Shown here piece by piece: positions 1 to 8,954 of a DNA stretch of 64,000 nt (its first letter is position 1; every line of letters begins with the position of its first letter). Location of the stretch: positions 1,364,001-1,428,000 of the forward strand of contig NZ_JACXST010000001.1 of NCBI RefSeq assembly GCF_014850975.1, read 5' to 3'. The stretch comes from Methylomonas fluvii (GTDB lineage Bacteria; Pseudomonadota; Gammaproteobacteria; Methylococcales; Methylomonadaceae). A program made the translations under genes and the position numbers. The notes below the pieces were generated by a model that saw only the letters and a list, made by a program, of their open reading frames with translations, ran no database searches and was not told the origin of the DNA.

Positions 1-1
1 C

Positions 2-445
2 CGGCAAGGCGGCTTGCTGTATTTATTGAATATGCTCAACCGGTCAGAAATGCGCTGCTTGATGCGGGAATACGCCGAAACATTGCCCAGTGGCTGGGCC
101 TGGTTGTACCGGCTTGGGCAAGAATTGCAGTTGCACGAAGACGATGCACTGGTCGATTTTATCGCGCAGCAATTGGGCCTGGACGATAGGGCGGAACTGG
201 CGCGATTACCGCCACTACCGGCCCGCGAACAGGTGTGGGGTTTGGCCCAGCGCTGGTACGGCAAGACCGGGGTTTGGCAGCCTGAGTTGTTGGCGCTCAC
301 CGGGCAAATTCAATACAGTCCCAGCCATATCGATTTATACGCGCCGATGTCGGCGATTAGATTGCCCGTGCGCCTAGCCGGGCTGGACATCAATCCGGGC
401 TGGCTGCCGTGGTTGGGCCGAGTCGTGAGTTTTCACTATGACTAA
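2..445 (+). CDS. eCIS-cluster protein, C-terminal part (gene truncated by window edge)
   Basis: The frame is open from the first bases, so the start lies outside the window; about 147 residues are visible. I do not recognise a named domain. The visible part begins with a hydrophobic GGLLYLLN segment and is otherwise acidic and Leu/Trp-rich, which resembles the uncharacterised proteins coded just before the ATPase in extracellular contractile injection system (eCIS) loci. Its last 8 bases (ATGACTAA) overlap the start of the ATPase gene, so the two are translationally coupled. The assignment to an eCIS rests mainly on the next two genes. It could also be a tape-measure or baseplate-associated component; the fragment is too short to decide. 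Confidence 0.6.
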   Translation, partial: RQGGLLYLLNMLNRSEMRCLMREYAETLPSGWAWLYRLGQELQLHEDDALVDFIAQQLGLDDRAELARLPPLPAREQVWGLAQRWYGKTGVWQPELLALTGQIQYSPSHIDLYAPMSAIRLPVRLAGLDINPGWLPWLGRVVSFHYD

Positions 446-2417
446 GCCACCGCAGCCCTTGGCCGAATCGCTTAATCTGCAGTCGCCTAACCGGCAGCAG
501 CCCCTGGCGGCCTTGGTGCGCGCCGGTTTGGCCGAGTTCTGGGAGCGGATGATGTCGGGCGACAGCGAATTGTCCGAGCAATTGCGGCAGCAAGCCGCCC
601 GGCAATTAAACACTGCTGCCTTGCCTAGCTGGATACAAATGCGCGAACACGCAGCGGCCCAGTTGCATGCCTTGCCCGGACCGTTTGGGCATTGGTTGCG
701 GGAACAACATATCGACCTGCCGCAAGCCTTTTTGCTGGCCGTAGTTGGCAGCGCCGAGACCGATTATCTGGTGACTTTGACGCTGAGCGAGTTGCAAGCG
801 CCTAATCCCGGCAATCGCTTGGCGGTGCATTTGGCGCTGACGATGCTGGACGAATTATTCGGGGCCGGCACGCTGGATGCGCTGGATTTGCACGCTACCC
901 CATTGGTGCAGCAGCAAGTGTTATTGCTGGAGGGAAGCGGGCCGCTATCGCTCCGGCCATTGCGCATCGAACCGGCCTTCTGGTCGGTATTGTGCGGCCG
1001 GCCGGCGATTTGGCCGGGCTGTCGGCAGATTGCGCTGACTGACCGTGAGTTGCTGCCGCAACGTATCCGCAAGCAATTACCGCACTTGGCAACCTTATTG
1101 GCGAAAGGCGAGGTGCGCGGCTTGGGAATACGCGGCAACAGCGGCAGTGGGCGACGGGCTTTGGCCGCCGAACTGGCGGGTTTGTTGGGATTGACTGCCA
1201 TCGAAGTGCCGAGTGACTTGTGGCAACAGCAGCCGGCCTTGCCGTTGGCCTGCCAACTGGCCGGCTGGCTGCCGGTCATCAAGGTGCAGGTTGCGGCCGG
1301 CGAAAGCTGGCAGTTGCCGGTGATACAGCCCAATATCGCCCATGTGATTGTGCTGGGGATGAGCGATGCGGTGTCCGGTCAGGATATGCTGGAATTGGAA
1401 ATGGGCGTGCCCGACGAAGCCGAGCGCCGCCAGCTTTGGGCGCGTTATCTCGCCAATCCTGAATTGGCCCGCCGTGCCGCCAGCGCCTTGCTGAGCGGGC
1501 CGGTGATCCAGAAAGTGGCACGCAATGCGGTGCTGTGCGCGGAACAAAGCCGCAGCGCCTTGAATGCCGAACACATTGCCCAAGCCCGCCGAGATTTGGG
1601 CGCGGAACGCTTGCGCTTGCTGGCCGAGCCGGTGCGGCGGCGCGTCGAACGCGAAGCGGTGGTATTTCCGCCTTTGGTGGAGCAATACCTGCACGATTTC
1701 ATCGCCCGCGCGCATAGCCGAGAATTGTTGTGGGAAGCTTTGGGCGTAACCTTGCAAGCCTCGCGTAATGCCGGCCTGCGGGCCTTATTCGTCGGCGACA
1801 GCGGCACCGGCAAAACCCTGGCCGCCAGTTATGTCGCGACTGCGCTGGGCGCACCGCTGTACCGCGTGGATTTGGCGGCGATTATGAACAAATATGTCGG
1901 CGAATCCGAGAAAAATCTGGGCAGCTTGCTGGATTTGGCTGCCGCTGCCGATGCCATCCTACTGTTCGACGAAGCCGATTCGTTATTTGGTCGCCGCACC
2001 GACGCCCAGCAAAGCGGCGAGCGTTACGCCAATATGCTGACCAACTTTTTACTGACCCGCATCGAAAACCACCCCGGCATTACCATCCTGACCACCAATA
2101 GCCGCGAGCGTATCGATAACGCTTTTACCCGCCGGCTGGATGCGATTGTGGATTTTCCCATGCCGGGGTTTCAGGAGCGCCTGGGTTTATGGCGCAGCCA
2201 TTTCGGTCAACGCAGCCCGAGCGACGACTTGTGCAAAACACTGGCCAGCTATTGCGACATCAGCGGAGGCCAGATCCGGAATGTGGTGCTGACCGCCGCC
2301 GGTTGCAGCCCGGCTGATCAGCCCATCGGCGTCGAGCCGTTGTTGTCGGCTTTGCAACGCGAATATCAAAAACTGGGCCGCAATCCGCCGGCACAGTTAA
2401 AACAGTTAAGGAGTTAG
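438..2417 (+). CDS. AAA+ ATPase of an eCIS locus (Afp15-like), two-lobed
   Basis: A 659-residue cytoplasmic ATPase. The C-terminal lobe is a full AAA+ module: Walker A GDSGTGKT at residues 453-460, Walker B ILLFDEAD with D511-E512, and an arginine-finger-like NAFTRRLD segment. The N-terminal lobe has a decayed P-loop, GNSGSGRR at 233-240, where the catalytic Lys is Arg, so it probably does not hydrolyse ATP. Such ATPases are a hallmark of eCIS clusters (Afp15 of the antifeeding prophage), where they are thought to act in particle assembly or cargo loading. The gene overlaps the upstream gene by 8 bases and ends 3 bases before the DUF4157 gene, pointing to a single operon. Family assignment is firm; the eCIS role is from context. 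Confidence 0.85.
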   Translation: MTKPPQPLAESLNLQSPNRQQPLAALVRAGLAEFWERMMSGDSELSEQLRQQAARQLNTAALPSWIQMREHAAAQLHALPGPFGHWLREQHIDLPQAFLLAVVGSAETDYLVTLTLSELQAPNPGNRLAVHLALTMLDELFGAGTLDALDLHATPLVQQQVLLLEGSGPLSLRPLRIEPAFWSVLCGRPAIWPGCRQIALTDRELLPQRIRKQLPHLATLLAKGEVRGLGIRGNSGSGRRALAAELAGLLGLTAIEVPSDLWQQQPALPLACQLAGWLPVIKVQVAAGESWQLPVIQPNIAHVIVLGMSDAVSGQDMLELEMGVPDEAERRQLWARYLANPELARRAASALLSGPVIQKVARNAVLCAEQSRSALNAEHIAQARRDLGAERLRLLAEPVRRRVEREAVVFPPLVEQYLHDFIARAHSRELLWEALGVTLQASRNAGLRALFVGDSGTGKTLAASYVATALGAPLYRVDLAAIMNKYVGESEKNLGSLLDLAAAADAILLFDEADSLFGRRTDAQQSGERYANMLTNFLLTRIENHPGITILTTNSRERIDNAFTRRLDAIVDFPMPGFQERLGLWRSHFGQRSPSDDLCKTLASYCDISGGQIRNVVLTAAGCSPADQPIGVEPLLSALQREYQKLGRNPPAQLKQLRS

Positions 2418-2420
2418 CGT

Positions 2421-5400
2421 ATGGCAACCTTGGCGTCCAAACTCCGTAAAAAACAGCCGCAGCGCAAAACCAGTGCCCCGCCCAAGCCCAACGAAGAAAA
2501 AAAACAGCGCAAGCCGGCGTATCTGCAACGCAAGATGGCGGTCAGCCAGCAGCATGATCCCGAAGAAAAGGAAGCCGACCAAGTAGCGCAGGAAGTCAGT
2601 CGCGCTAAAAAAACCGCTGAGCAGCCGGGCGTGAAGGAAGATAAGGAGATGATTTCCAGCAAGCCGGTGCCCAGCGCCCAGCGCTTGCTGAGGCGGTTAA
2701 ACCGGGCTACCGCTAATGCCGAAAAACCTGAAGAGGAACAAAAGCCGGTGCGCCGGGCGAAACAGCCGAATGAGGAACCCAAAAATCCGCTTGCGCAGCG
2801 TTCTGTGGAAACCGAGGATAAAAAACCGGATCAGCTAAAACGGCTGAGTCGCAAAGCCCAGGAAGAAGAAAAACCCAAGGCTGCCCGACTATTTCGCAAG
2901 GCTGCAGGCCCGGAAAAAACAGACGAACAACAAGCGACTGCCGCGCGTTTGTTGCGTAAATCCAAACCGGCAGACGAAGAGCAAGCGGTCGCGCAGACCC
3001 GCGCGCATCGGGCCGGCGCAGAACAGGCTGAACAGTCTGCAGATGAAGAATCGAGGGCTTCGGCAAACACGGTCGAGCAATCGGTGGAAGCGCGGATTGA
3101 GGAGAGCCGGGGCAAGGGGGCGCCGTTACCGGAAAATATCCGCCGCGAGATGGAGCAACAGCTAGGCGCGGATTTTTCCGGGGTGACCATTCATAACGAT
3201 GCCGAAGCGGCGGATTTGTGCAAGCAATTGAATGCCCGTGCGTTTACGGTTGGTAATGACGTGTATTTTGCGCCTGGCGAATTTGCGCCGGATGCCGATG
3301 CCGGGCGCGAACTGTTGGCGCATGAACTAAGCCATGTGGTGCAACAAAGCGCCGGGGTGCAACGCGTGATGCGCGCGCCGCCGGCGGCTCCTGCCGCAAC
3401 TCCGGCATCGGGTGGCGCGAAAAGTGCCGGCAAAGGCACGCTGAAGGGTGGGGAATTGCATGTGCCCCTGCTGACTTTGCCGCAAAAACCGGGCATGCAG
3501 GAAAAGTTCAGCGCCAAATACGGCGGCCTGACCAATTGGAAACTGCCACAAGCCGACGAGCGTACCAACCAGATCGACGACTGGAAAAAGCAGATCAAGC
3601 CCTCATCCGGCAGCTGGGATTTAAAACCTTATCTCGGCAGCGACAACACCTTGCCGGATACCAGCGGCGCCAATACCCAATATGCCTTGAAGCTGAAAGC
3701 CGGTGGCGGCGGGCAAGGCTATCTGATCGGCAGCGAAAGCGATATTCGTGAGCAGGCCATTCTGCCTTGGTGGAATAGCCAGGGCGCGCCGCATCTGTTC
3801 GACGTCGATCATATTCTGGAACTGCAATTGGGCGGCGATGCGGACAAGCTGGAAAACTTTCAGTTACTGGATGCGAGCGCCAATCGCAGTTCGGGCAGCA
3901 AGATTAAAAACGCCATCGATAAGGCAATACGCGCCGCCATTTCGCCCGAGGTGGAAGGTGGTGGCGACTTGCCGGAAAATCTCTCCAAACCGTTGCCGGG
4001 GCGCGGCAAAGCCGCTCCTGGAGCCGCACCGGCAGCGGCCGCGAATCCCGCAACGCCCAGTCCGGCGCCGACCGCTGGCGCGGCACCGGCTACCGCCGCC
4101 AAGGACCCCGCATCGGCAGCGCTGGATGCGATCAAAACCAGCTATCAGGACAAGCTGATTTTCGACGAAGTGAAATTCGAGGGTGCTGTCGGCGGCAATC
4201 CGGGCATTTGTTGGCAGGCCGACCGCGTCACGAAGATGGAACACCTGAAGCCCCTGGAAAAAGCCACCAAAACCAATGCCCCCGATCTGTTTGCCAACGA
4301 CAAATTGCGGCTGCTGCCGCGTCCCGGCGCCGGGGTGATGTTTGTCAGTGCCTTAAAAGGCGATCCGGGCAGTGAAACCTTCGAGGGCGGCAGTTGGGGC
4401 GGCATGTCGGTGGTAGGTGGAACCTTCAACCGCAGCGCCGGCAGCGGTACGGTGACGCTGACCATGCCGAAGACCAAAAAAGTCGATGCGCAGAATACCA
4501 CGTTAAATTTTGTCAGCAGCGGTGCGCCGACGCTATGCCATATTCCGCCCGGCCAAGTAGCCGATGCTTATCGCAATGCCTTTAAAGCCAAGACTTTGAG
4601 CCCGATTGCGTTGAATAACGCCGATATGGATGCCAGTGCCAATATCGTCGGCGGCGGCGTCTTAACCATCGACGGTATTCCGTTGCTGGCCGGCACGACT
4701 GTCGATGTGGCGCTGGTGGGCGGCGATTTGGTGTTCTCGAAAACCTTTTCCACCGATGAATTCGACATGAAAGGGCCGATTCAATTGGATAGCAGTTCGC
4801 TGACGCTGAGTGCCGGCGCGGCCACGCCGATTGCCGCCGCCGGCTTGGTGGAGTTTCACATTGGCGAACTGGCTAAAGGTTCCTTGGAGGGTAGTGCCAC
4901 GGCCGGTGGCTTTGCGATGGCCGGCCAGCTGGAGTTTGATAAACAACTGTTCACTGGTGCGGGGCGCATCGACTATGACAGTGCCAAAGGTATTAAAGCC
5001 TCCGGTACACTGGGCTTGAAGCCGGGCGCGTTGAAAGGTATCAAAAAAGCCAGTTTTACCTTGGCTTACGACGACGCCAAGAAAGCCATCGATTTCGCCG
5101 GCGATGCCGAGGTTTCCGTGCCCGGTTTTAAAGGTGCCAAATTGTCCGCCCATGCCGACGATACCGGCAATATCAGCTTGGGCGGCGAGGCGACGCTGTC
5201 CGACACCATCCCGCGTATCAAAGCCGGCAAGCTGAATGTGTCGGCGGAGCGCAAGGGCGACGTCTGGTCGCTGGGCGGTGGCGGCGAGTTGGAGCCGGAT
5301 TTGAGCGGGCTGGACGCCAGCGCCAAAATCAAACTGGATTATAAAGATGGCTTATTGAATGGCAAACTCACGGCCAATTACAAACGCAGCATGTTGGCCG

Positions 5401-6236
5401 GCAATATCGATTTGAATGCGAAGGCCGTGGTCGGCGAAGGTGGCGGCGAGGCCGAGCCTATCAAGGTGTGGGGCAGCGGCATGGTCGATGTCACTGCCGC
5501 GCCTTGGTTGAAAGCGACGGTTGGATTGACGTTAGACGAGAAAGGCGAGATTACCGTGTCCGGCGAATTGGGTTTACCCAGCTCGCTGGAGATCTTCCCG
5601 CGCAAGGAGATCAACAAATCGCTGTTTGCCGTTGCCACGCAAGTGCCGATTGTGCCGGGCATTGTCGCGGAAGTGGGCGGCAATCTCAGTGCCACGGCAG
5701 GCATTGGCCCCGGCAGCCTGGATCAATTGAAAATCGGTTTGACCTACAATCCCGATCACGAGCAAGACACCAAGATTACCGGCGACGCGCATCTTAAAGT
5801 GCCGGCCGATGCCGGCTTGCGCTTGGCGGTGCGGGCCGGTATCGGTCTGGGGATTACCGGCGCCAGCGCCACCGGCGGCCTGGAGATAGGCGGCAAATTG
5901 GGTATTGAAGGCGCTGCGGAAGCGGGGGTGCATGTGGACTGGACGCCGGCTACCGGCCTGGATTTGACTGCCAAGCTGGCGGTGTCCGCGCAACCCAGCT
6001 TTACCTTTGATATTTCCGGTTACGTGGCGGTGACTGCATTGGGCTTTAGCGTTTACGACCAGCGTTGGCAATTGGCGTCTTACCAATTTGGTTCGGATTA
6101 CAAGTTTGGTATCAGTCTGCCGGTGCATTACCGCGAAGGACAGCCTTTTGATGTATCGCTGGATGACGTGCAGTTCGAGGTGCCGGACATTTCGCCGGGT
6201 GACATATTGAATGGTTTGATTGCCAGGATAGCCTGA
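2421..6236 (+). CDS. DUF4157 (eCIS core domain) protein with HNH-like motif and beta-rich C-terminus, probable cargo toxin
   Basis: A 1271-residue protein. Residues 1-230 are charged and disordered; 46-58 (DPEEKEADQVAQE) is the EADxvA motif that usually precedes DUF4157, and short basic repeats follow (QRLLRRLNRA 87-96, KRLSRKA 140-146, ARLFRKA 155-161, ARLLRKS 175-181). DUF4157 spans about 232-320, with IHND (H258) and the HELSH motif at 301-305. Around 440-510 there is an HNH-nuclease-like signature: D463-H464, LGG 470-472, N479 and N488. A Pro/Ala linker (about 525-560) leads to roughly 700 residues of Gly-rich alternating beta-strand sequence. DUF4157 marks proteins loaded into contractile injection particles, and the gene directly follows the eCIS ATPase. 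Nuclease activity is inference; the HExxH might also be a protease site that releases the cargo. Confidence 0.8.
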   Translation: MATLASKLRKKQPQRKTSAPPKPNEEKKQRKPAYLQRKMAVSQQHDPEEKEADQVAQEVSRAKKTAEQPGVKEDKEMISSKPVPSAQRLLRRLNRATANAEKPEEEQKPVRRAKQPNEEPKNPLAQRSVETEDKKPDQLKRLSRKAQEEEKPKAARLFRKAAGPEKTDEQQATAARLLRKSKPADEEQAVAQTRAHRAGAEQAEQSADEESRASANTVEQSVEARIEESRGKGAPLPENIRREMEQQLGADFSGVTIHNDAEAADLCKQLNARAFTVGNDVYFAPGEFAPDADAGRELLAHELSHVVQQSAGVQRVMRAPPAAPAATPASGGAKSAGKGTLKGGELHVPLLTLPQKPGMQEKFSAKYGGLTNWKLPQADERTNQIDDWKKQIKPSSGSWDLKPYLGSDNTLPDTSGANTQYALKLKAGGGGQGYLIGSESDIREQAILPWWNSQGAPHLFDVDHILELQLGGDADKLENFQLLDASANRSSGSKIKNAIDKAIRAAISPEVEGGGDLPENLSKPLPGRGKAAPGAAPAAAANPATPSPAPTAGAAPATAAKDPASAALDAIKTSYQDKLIFDEVKFEGAVGGNPGICWQADRVTKMEHLKPLEKATKTNAPDLFANDKLRLLPRPGAGVMFVSALKGDPGSETFEGGSWGGMSVVGGTFNRSAGSGTVTLTMPKTKKVDAQNTTLNFVSSGAPTLCHIPPGQVADAYRNAFKAKTLSPIALNNADMDASANIVGGGVLTIDGIPLLAGTTVDVALVGGDLVFSKTFSTDEFDMKGPIQLDSSSLTLSAGAATPIAAAGLVEFHIGELAKGSLEGSATAGGFAMAGQLEFDKQLFTGAGRIDYDSAKGIKASGTLGLKPGALKGIKKASFTLAYDDAKKAIDFAGDAEVSVPGFKGAKLSAHADDTGNISLGGEATLSDTIPRIKAGKLNVSAERKGDVWSLGGGGELEPDLSGLDASAKIKLDYKDGLLNGKLTANYKRSMLAGNIDLNAKAVVGEGGGEAEPIKVWGSGMVDVTAAPWLKATVGLTLDEKGEITVSGELGLPSSLEIFPRKEINKSLFAVATQVPIVPGIVAEVGGNLSATAGIGPGSLDQLKIGLTYNPDHEQDTKITGDAHLKVPADAGLRLAVRAGIGLGITGASATGGLEIGGKLGIEGAAEAGVHVDWTPATGLDLTAKLAVSAQPSFTFDISGYVAVTALGFSVYDQRWQLASYQFGSDYKFGISLPVHYREGQPFDVSLDDVQFEVPDISPGDILNGLIARIA

Positions 6237-7201
6237 TGAATGCTCTTCACGATCTGCTCAGAGAAGGGGTAATCGCCCATCAGGCCGGCAATCTGGCCGA
6301 GGCGGCGCGTTTGTACAGGGCGGCGCTGGAATTGGACGCTGACAATGCCAGCGCGCATAACAATCTGGGCTTTGTGCTGGCTCAGCGACAAGAGTGGCCG
6401 GAGGCTTTAGTGCATTTGCGTACCGCGTTGCGGTTGAAGCCGAATATGGCGATGGCGCATTGCAATCTCGGTCAGGTGCTGGTGAATACCGGTCGTGCCG
6501 GCGAGGGCTTGGCACATCTGGAGCAGGCTACTGCTTGCGATCCGGATAGCGTCACGGCTTGGGACAACCTCGCACGGATTAGAGTCTTGCTCGGCGACTT
6601 TCAGGGCGGCGAGTATGCGGCGATCCGAGCCTTGAAACTGCAACCCAATTCGCCGCAGTTGCATACCCGCTTGGGTATAGCCGTGGCCGCGCAGCAACGG
6701 TTGCCCGAAGCTTTGCAGCATTACCAACGGGCTTTGGTTCTGGATAACCAGCATCAGGAAGCCTGGGCGCAATTGGGTATTACCTGTTTCCTGCGTAACG
6801 ATCTGGGCAGCGCCCGCGATGCGTTGGAAACCGCACTGGCGCTGAATCCGGACGACAGCAACGCCTTGCGGCATCTGGCCTTGGTGAACTTGAGTCTGGG
6901 TAACCGTGATGTCGCCATCGCCCAGTTCGAATATCTACTGGAACATAATCCGGACGATGACGACTCGCGCCTAGATTTGGCGGTGGTCTTGTTGTCTGGT
7001 CAGCATACGCTCGCGGCGCTGGAACAACTGGAGGCGATAAGCGAGGCCGCCCGCGCGTCCAGCAAATATCAATTCTATTTAGGTCTGGCCCTGCAACAAA
7101 ACGGCGAGCAGGAATCCGGCACGCAATTGCTTCGGCAACTGGCGGATTTGCCGGATGATGCTTACGGGGTTAAGGCGCGGAAGATGTTGTTGGTGAGTTG
7201 A
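6236..7201 (+). CDS. TPR-repeat protein at end of eCIS operon
   Basis: A 321-residue protein made almost wholly of tetratricopeptide repeats, about nine, with typical signatures such as SAHNNLGFVLAQ and AWDNLARIRVLLG. There is no signal peptide or membrane segment, so it should be cytoplasmic. Its start codon shares a base with the stop of the DUF4157 gene (TGATG), which implies translational coupling. TPR proteins bind partner proteins; from position it may be a chaperone or adaptor for the cargo protein or the ATPase. The family is certain, the partner is inferred. The gene ends about 70 bases before an unrelated, A+T-richer gene, so this looks like the end of the operon. Confidence 0.85.
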   Translation: MNALHDLLREGVIAHQAGNLAEAARLYRAALELDADNASAHNNLGFVLAQRQEWPEALVHLRTALRLKPNMAMAHCNLGQVLVNTGRAGEGLAHLEQATACDPDSVTAWDNLARIRVLLGDFQGGEYAAIRALKLQPNSPQLHTRLGIAVAAQQRLPEALQHYQRALVLDNQHQEAWAQLGITCFLRNDLGSARDALETALALNPDDSNALRHLALVNLSLGNRDVAIAQFEYLLEHNPDDDDSRLDLAVVLLSGQHTLAALEQLEAISEAARASSKYQFYLGLALQQNGEQESGTQLLRQLADLPDDAYGVKARKMLLVS

Positions 7202-7273
7202 GTTTGATTTGCGCAAATACTAGGGTTTAGGCTTATTATTTGACCTGCATTTTTAGGTAGAGATACTAAATTT

Positions 7274-8059
7274 ATGAGCCATAAATCTTTTAACCCTCCC
7301 AAGGGATGGGGGAGTGATCTTTTATCTCAATTCCAGTCCACAGCCATGGAAAATGAATTTGCCACGTTTGTTCATGCGCCAGAGTGGCAGGGTATGCTGT
7401 GTGAGGTTGCAACTATTCTCGATAGCTGTTCTAGCTATGCTATGGAGCGTTTGCCCAAAGCCAATGATCCGGCTCTCCTATTATTCGTGTGCGCTCAGAG
7501 CCAATACCTTGCTTCTGTCCGATCTACGGCGGCAGGGCACTGCATAGCCGCATATCCTACTGGGCGTTCAGCTGTCGAATCAGCACTTTACGGATGGCAT
7601 CTGGCAAATAATCCTACAGCGAGCCAGAACTGGCATAACAAACCGGAACCAGACCAGAAGAAGGCGTTGAGGGACTGGAACGAGGAATTTAAGTTTTCTT
7701 CGTTAGCGAGATCGCTTGGTAAAAGAATAAATCGGGACTTGGAAGAATGGGCAAAATATCTTCACCAAACTGCAATTGATTTAGGTGCGCATCCTAATCA
7801 GAATGCTCTCTATGCGAACATGGAATACGAAGATCGTGAAGACGGGGCATGCCTGTTAAAAATAACGCATCTTCATATTTGGAATGACTTTTCGATGTCC
7901 ACGACAAAATTTACTATTGAAACGGGGATGTTCGTTATACGTTTATTTGCCTTGAGTTTTCATGAGGCTAATCAACAGCTTGACCTAAATAATAGTATTG
8001 ATAGGCTCGTAAAAAGTCTGAAATACTTACAATCGCTGAAAACCTTGGAAACGGAGTGA
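7274..8059 (+). CDS. Hypothetical protein, A+T-richer orphan
   Basis: A 261-residue protein that I do not recognise. It is soluble, with no signal peptide, and rich in Trp, His and Asn. The middle part (SAVESALYGWHLAN followed by a Lys/Glu-rich helix) suggests an alpha-helical fold. A GGTAGAG sequence lies upstream of the ATG at a workable distance. Base composition and codon use are clearly richer in A and T than in the eCIS genes before it, and a decayed repeat-bearing stretch follows, so this may be acquired DNA. It could be an accessory or immunity gene of the eCIS locus, but nothing in the sequence shows that. Confidence 0.6.
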   Translation: MSHKSFNPPKGWGSDLLSQFQSTAMENEFATFVHAPEWQGMLCEVATILDSCSSYAMERLPKANDPALLLFVCAQSQYLASVRSTAAGHCIAAYPTGRSAVESALYGWHLANNPTASQNWHNKPEPDQKKALRDWNEEFKFSSLARSLGKRINRDLEEWAKYLHQTAIDLGAHPNQNALYANMEYEDREDGACLLKITHLHIWNDFSMSTTKFTIETGMFVIRLFALSFHEANQQLDLNNSIDRLVKSLKYLQSLKTLETE

Positions 8060-8954
8060 TAGCGTTCTAGGTAGGGCTGTAGGCTGGGTAGATCTAGGCG
8101 AAACCCACCACCGACGTATTGTGAATTTGCGCTAATGCAGAATTAAATCCGTTGCTTTTAAATGTCGGGCAAGGCGGCGCTAATATCTAAATTATTTAAA
8201 TTGCGCCAATAACCGCCCGCAAAATCAATATTCCCACTTGAAAAAATCGGCTGGAAGGCCAGAATGAAATGCAGAGCGCTACTGCGGTGTTAACACCGCG
8301 CAAGCGGTCGATGACGAGTGGAACAAATGAGCGGCAACGCGTGTCTTGTCTGAGGATTGAACGTTAGAGGCAATTACCACGTAAAGAGCGGGTACGGAAA
8401 GATTCAAATTGGTGCATAGTGGCGTCGAATCCCTCGAGCAATCGTGGTTTCGTATTGTGTTCATAATTGGCTGAAATGATGGCAGATGTCTTGGTTAGTG
8501 CGGCCTCACGGTAAATTTCGGGATTTCTGACTGACTACAGACTTCGAGTCTGACCTCGTCAACGGCATCGGCGGTAGGCTGGCGGGTTAGAGGCTACAGT
8601 TTAGGCTGTGGCATCCCCCGCCGGCGGGCTCATCGTTTCATGACAATTCCATCGCATCCCCTGCCGCTTTTCGAAAGCTGCTCCCACTATTTCTGGGTGT
8701 TAGCAACAATCCACCTGAAACCTGGTTTCCGTATTCGGACATCACCCCAAGAACATTATTAACCCGGCCTTTAATCTCGTTCGTCCTGAGTTTGCCGAAG
8801 GCTTACCTACTTGGGCTTCGACGAGCTCAGCCCGAACGGAATACCAGTGATAAAAAGGGCCTGATTAATAAAATGCCGTGGAATAGGTCTTAACCGGCCA
8901 GCATTGATACAATAAGGCATTATTTCTCAAAGCCACATTATCCAGGGAGTACTC
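8060..8954. other. Long non-coding stretch with decayed repeats
   Basis: About 900 bases without a convincing gene. The first part carries a repeat-like segment (GTAGGCTGGGTAG near 8089 with GCGAAACCCACC after it) of the kind scattered through many environmental proteobacterial genomes. The minus-strand reading frame at 8279-8464 has no ribosome site or family resemblance and I regard it as chance. A second, clearer inverted repeat lies at 8778-8839. The promoter of the agmatine deiminase gene should lie in the last 100 bases; AGGGAG at 8944-8949 is its ribosome-binding site. Confidence 0.6.
8778..8839. repeat. Imperfect inverted repeat (dispersed palindrome type)
   Basis: The left arm (8778-8802) begins CGTTCGTCCTGAG and the right arm (8813-8839) ends CTCAGCCCGAACGG. 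They are near reverse complements with a few mismatches around a 10-base spacer. This is the CGTTCGGGCTGAGC...TCGAAGCCC palindrome type found in many copies in environmental bacteria, here between genes and partly degraded. Confidence 0.7.

Noticed and set aside
8279-8464. Minus-strand reading frame of 61 codons
   Set aside because: No ribosome site, no domain and low-complexity Ser/Thr content; lies in a decayed repeat-bearing stretch.
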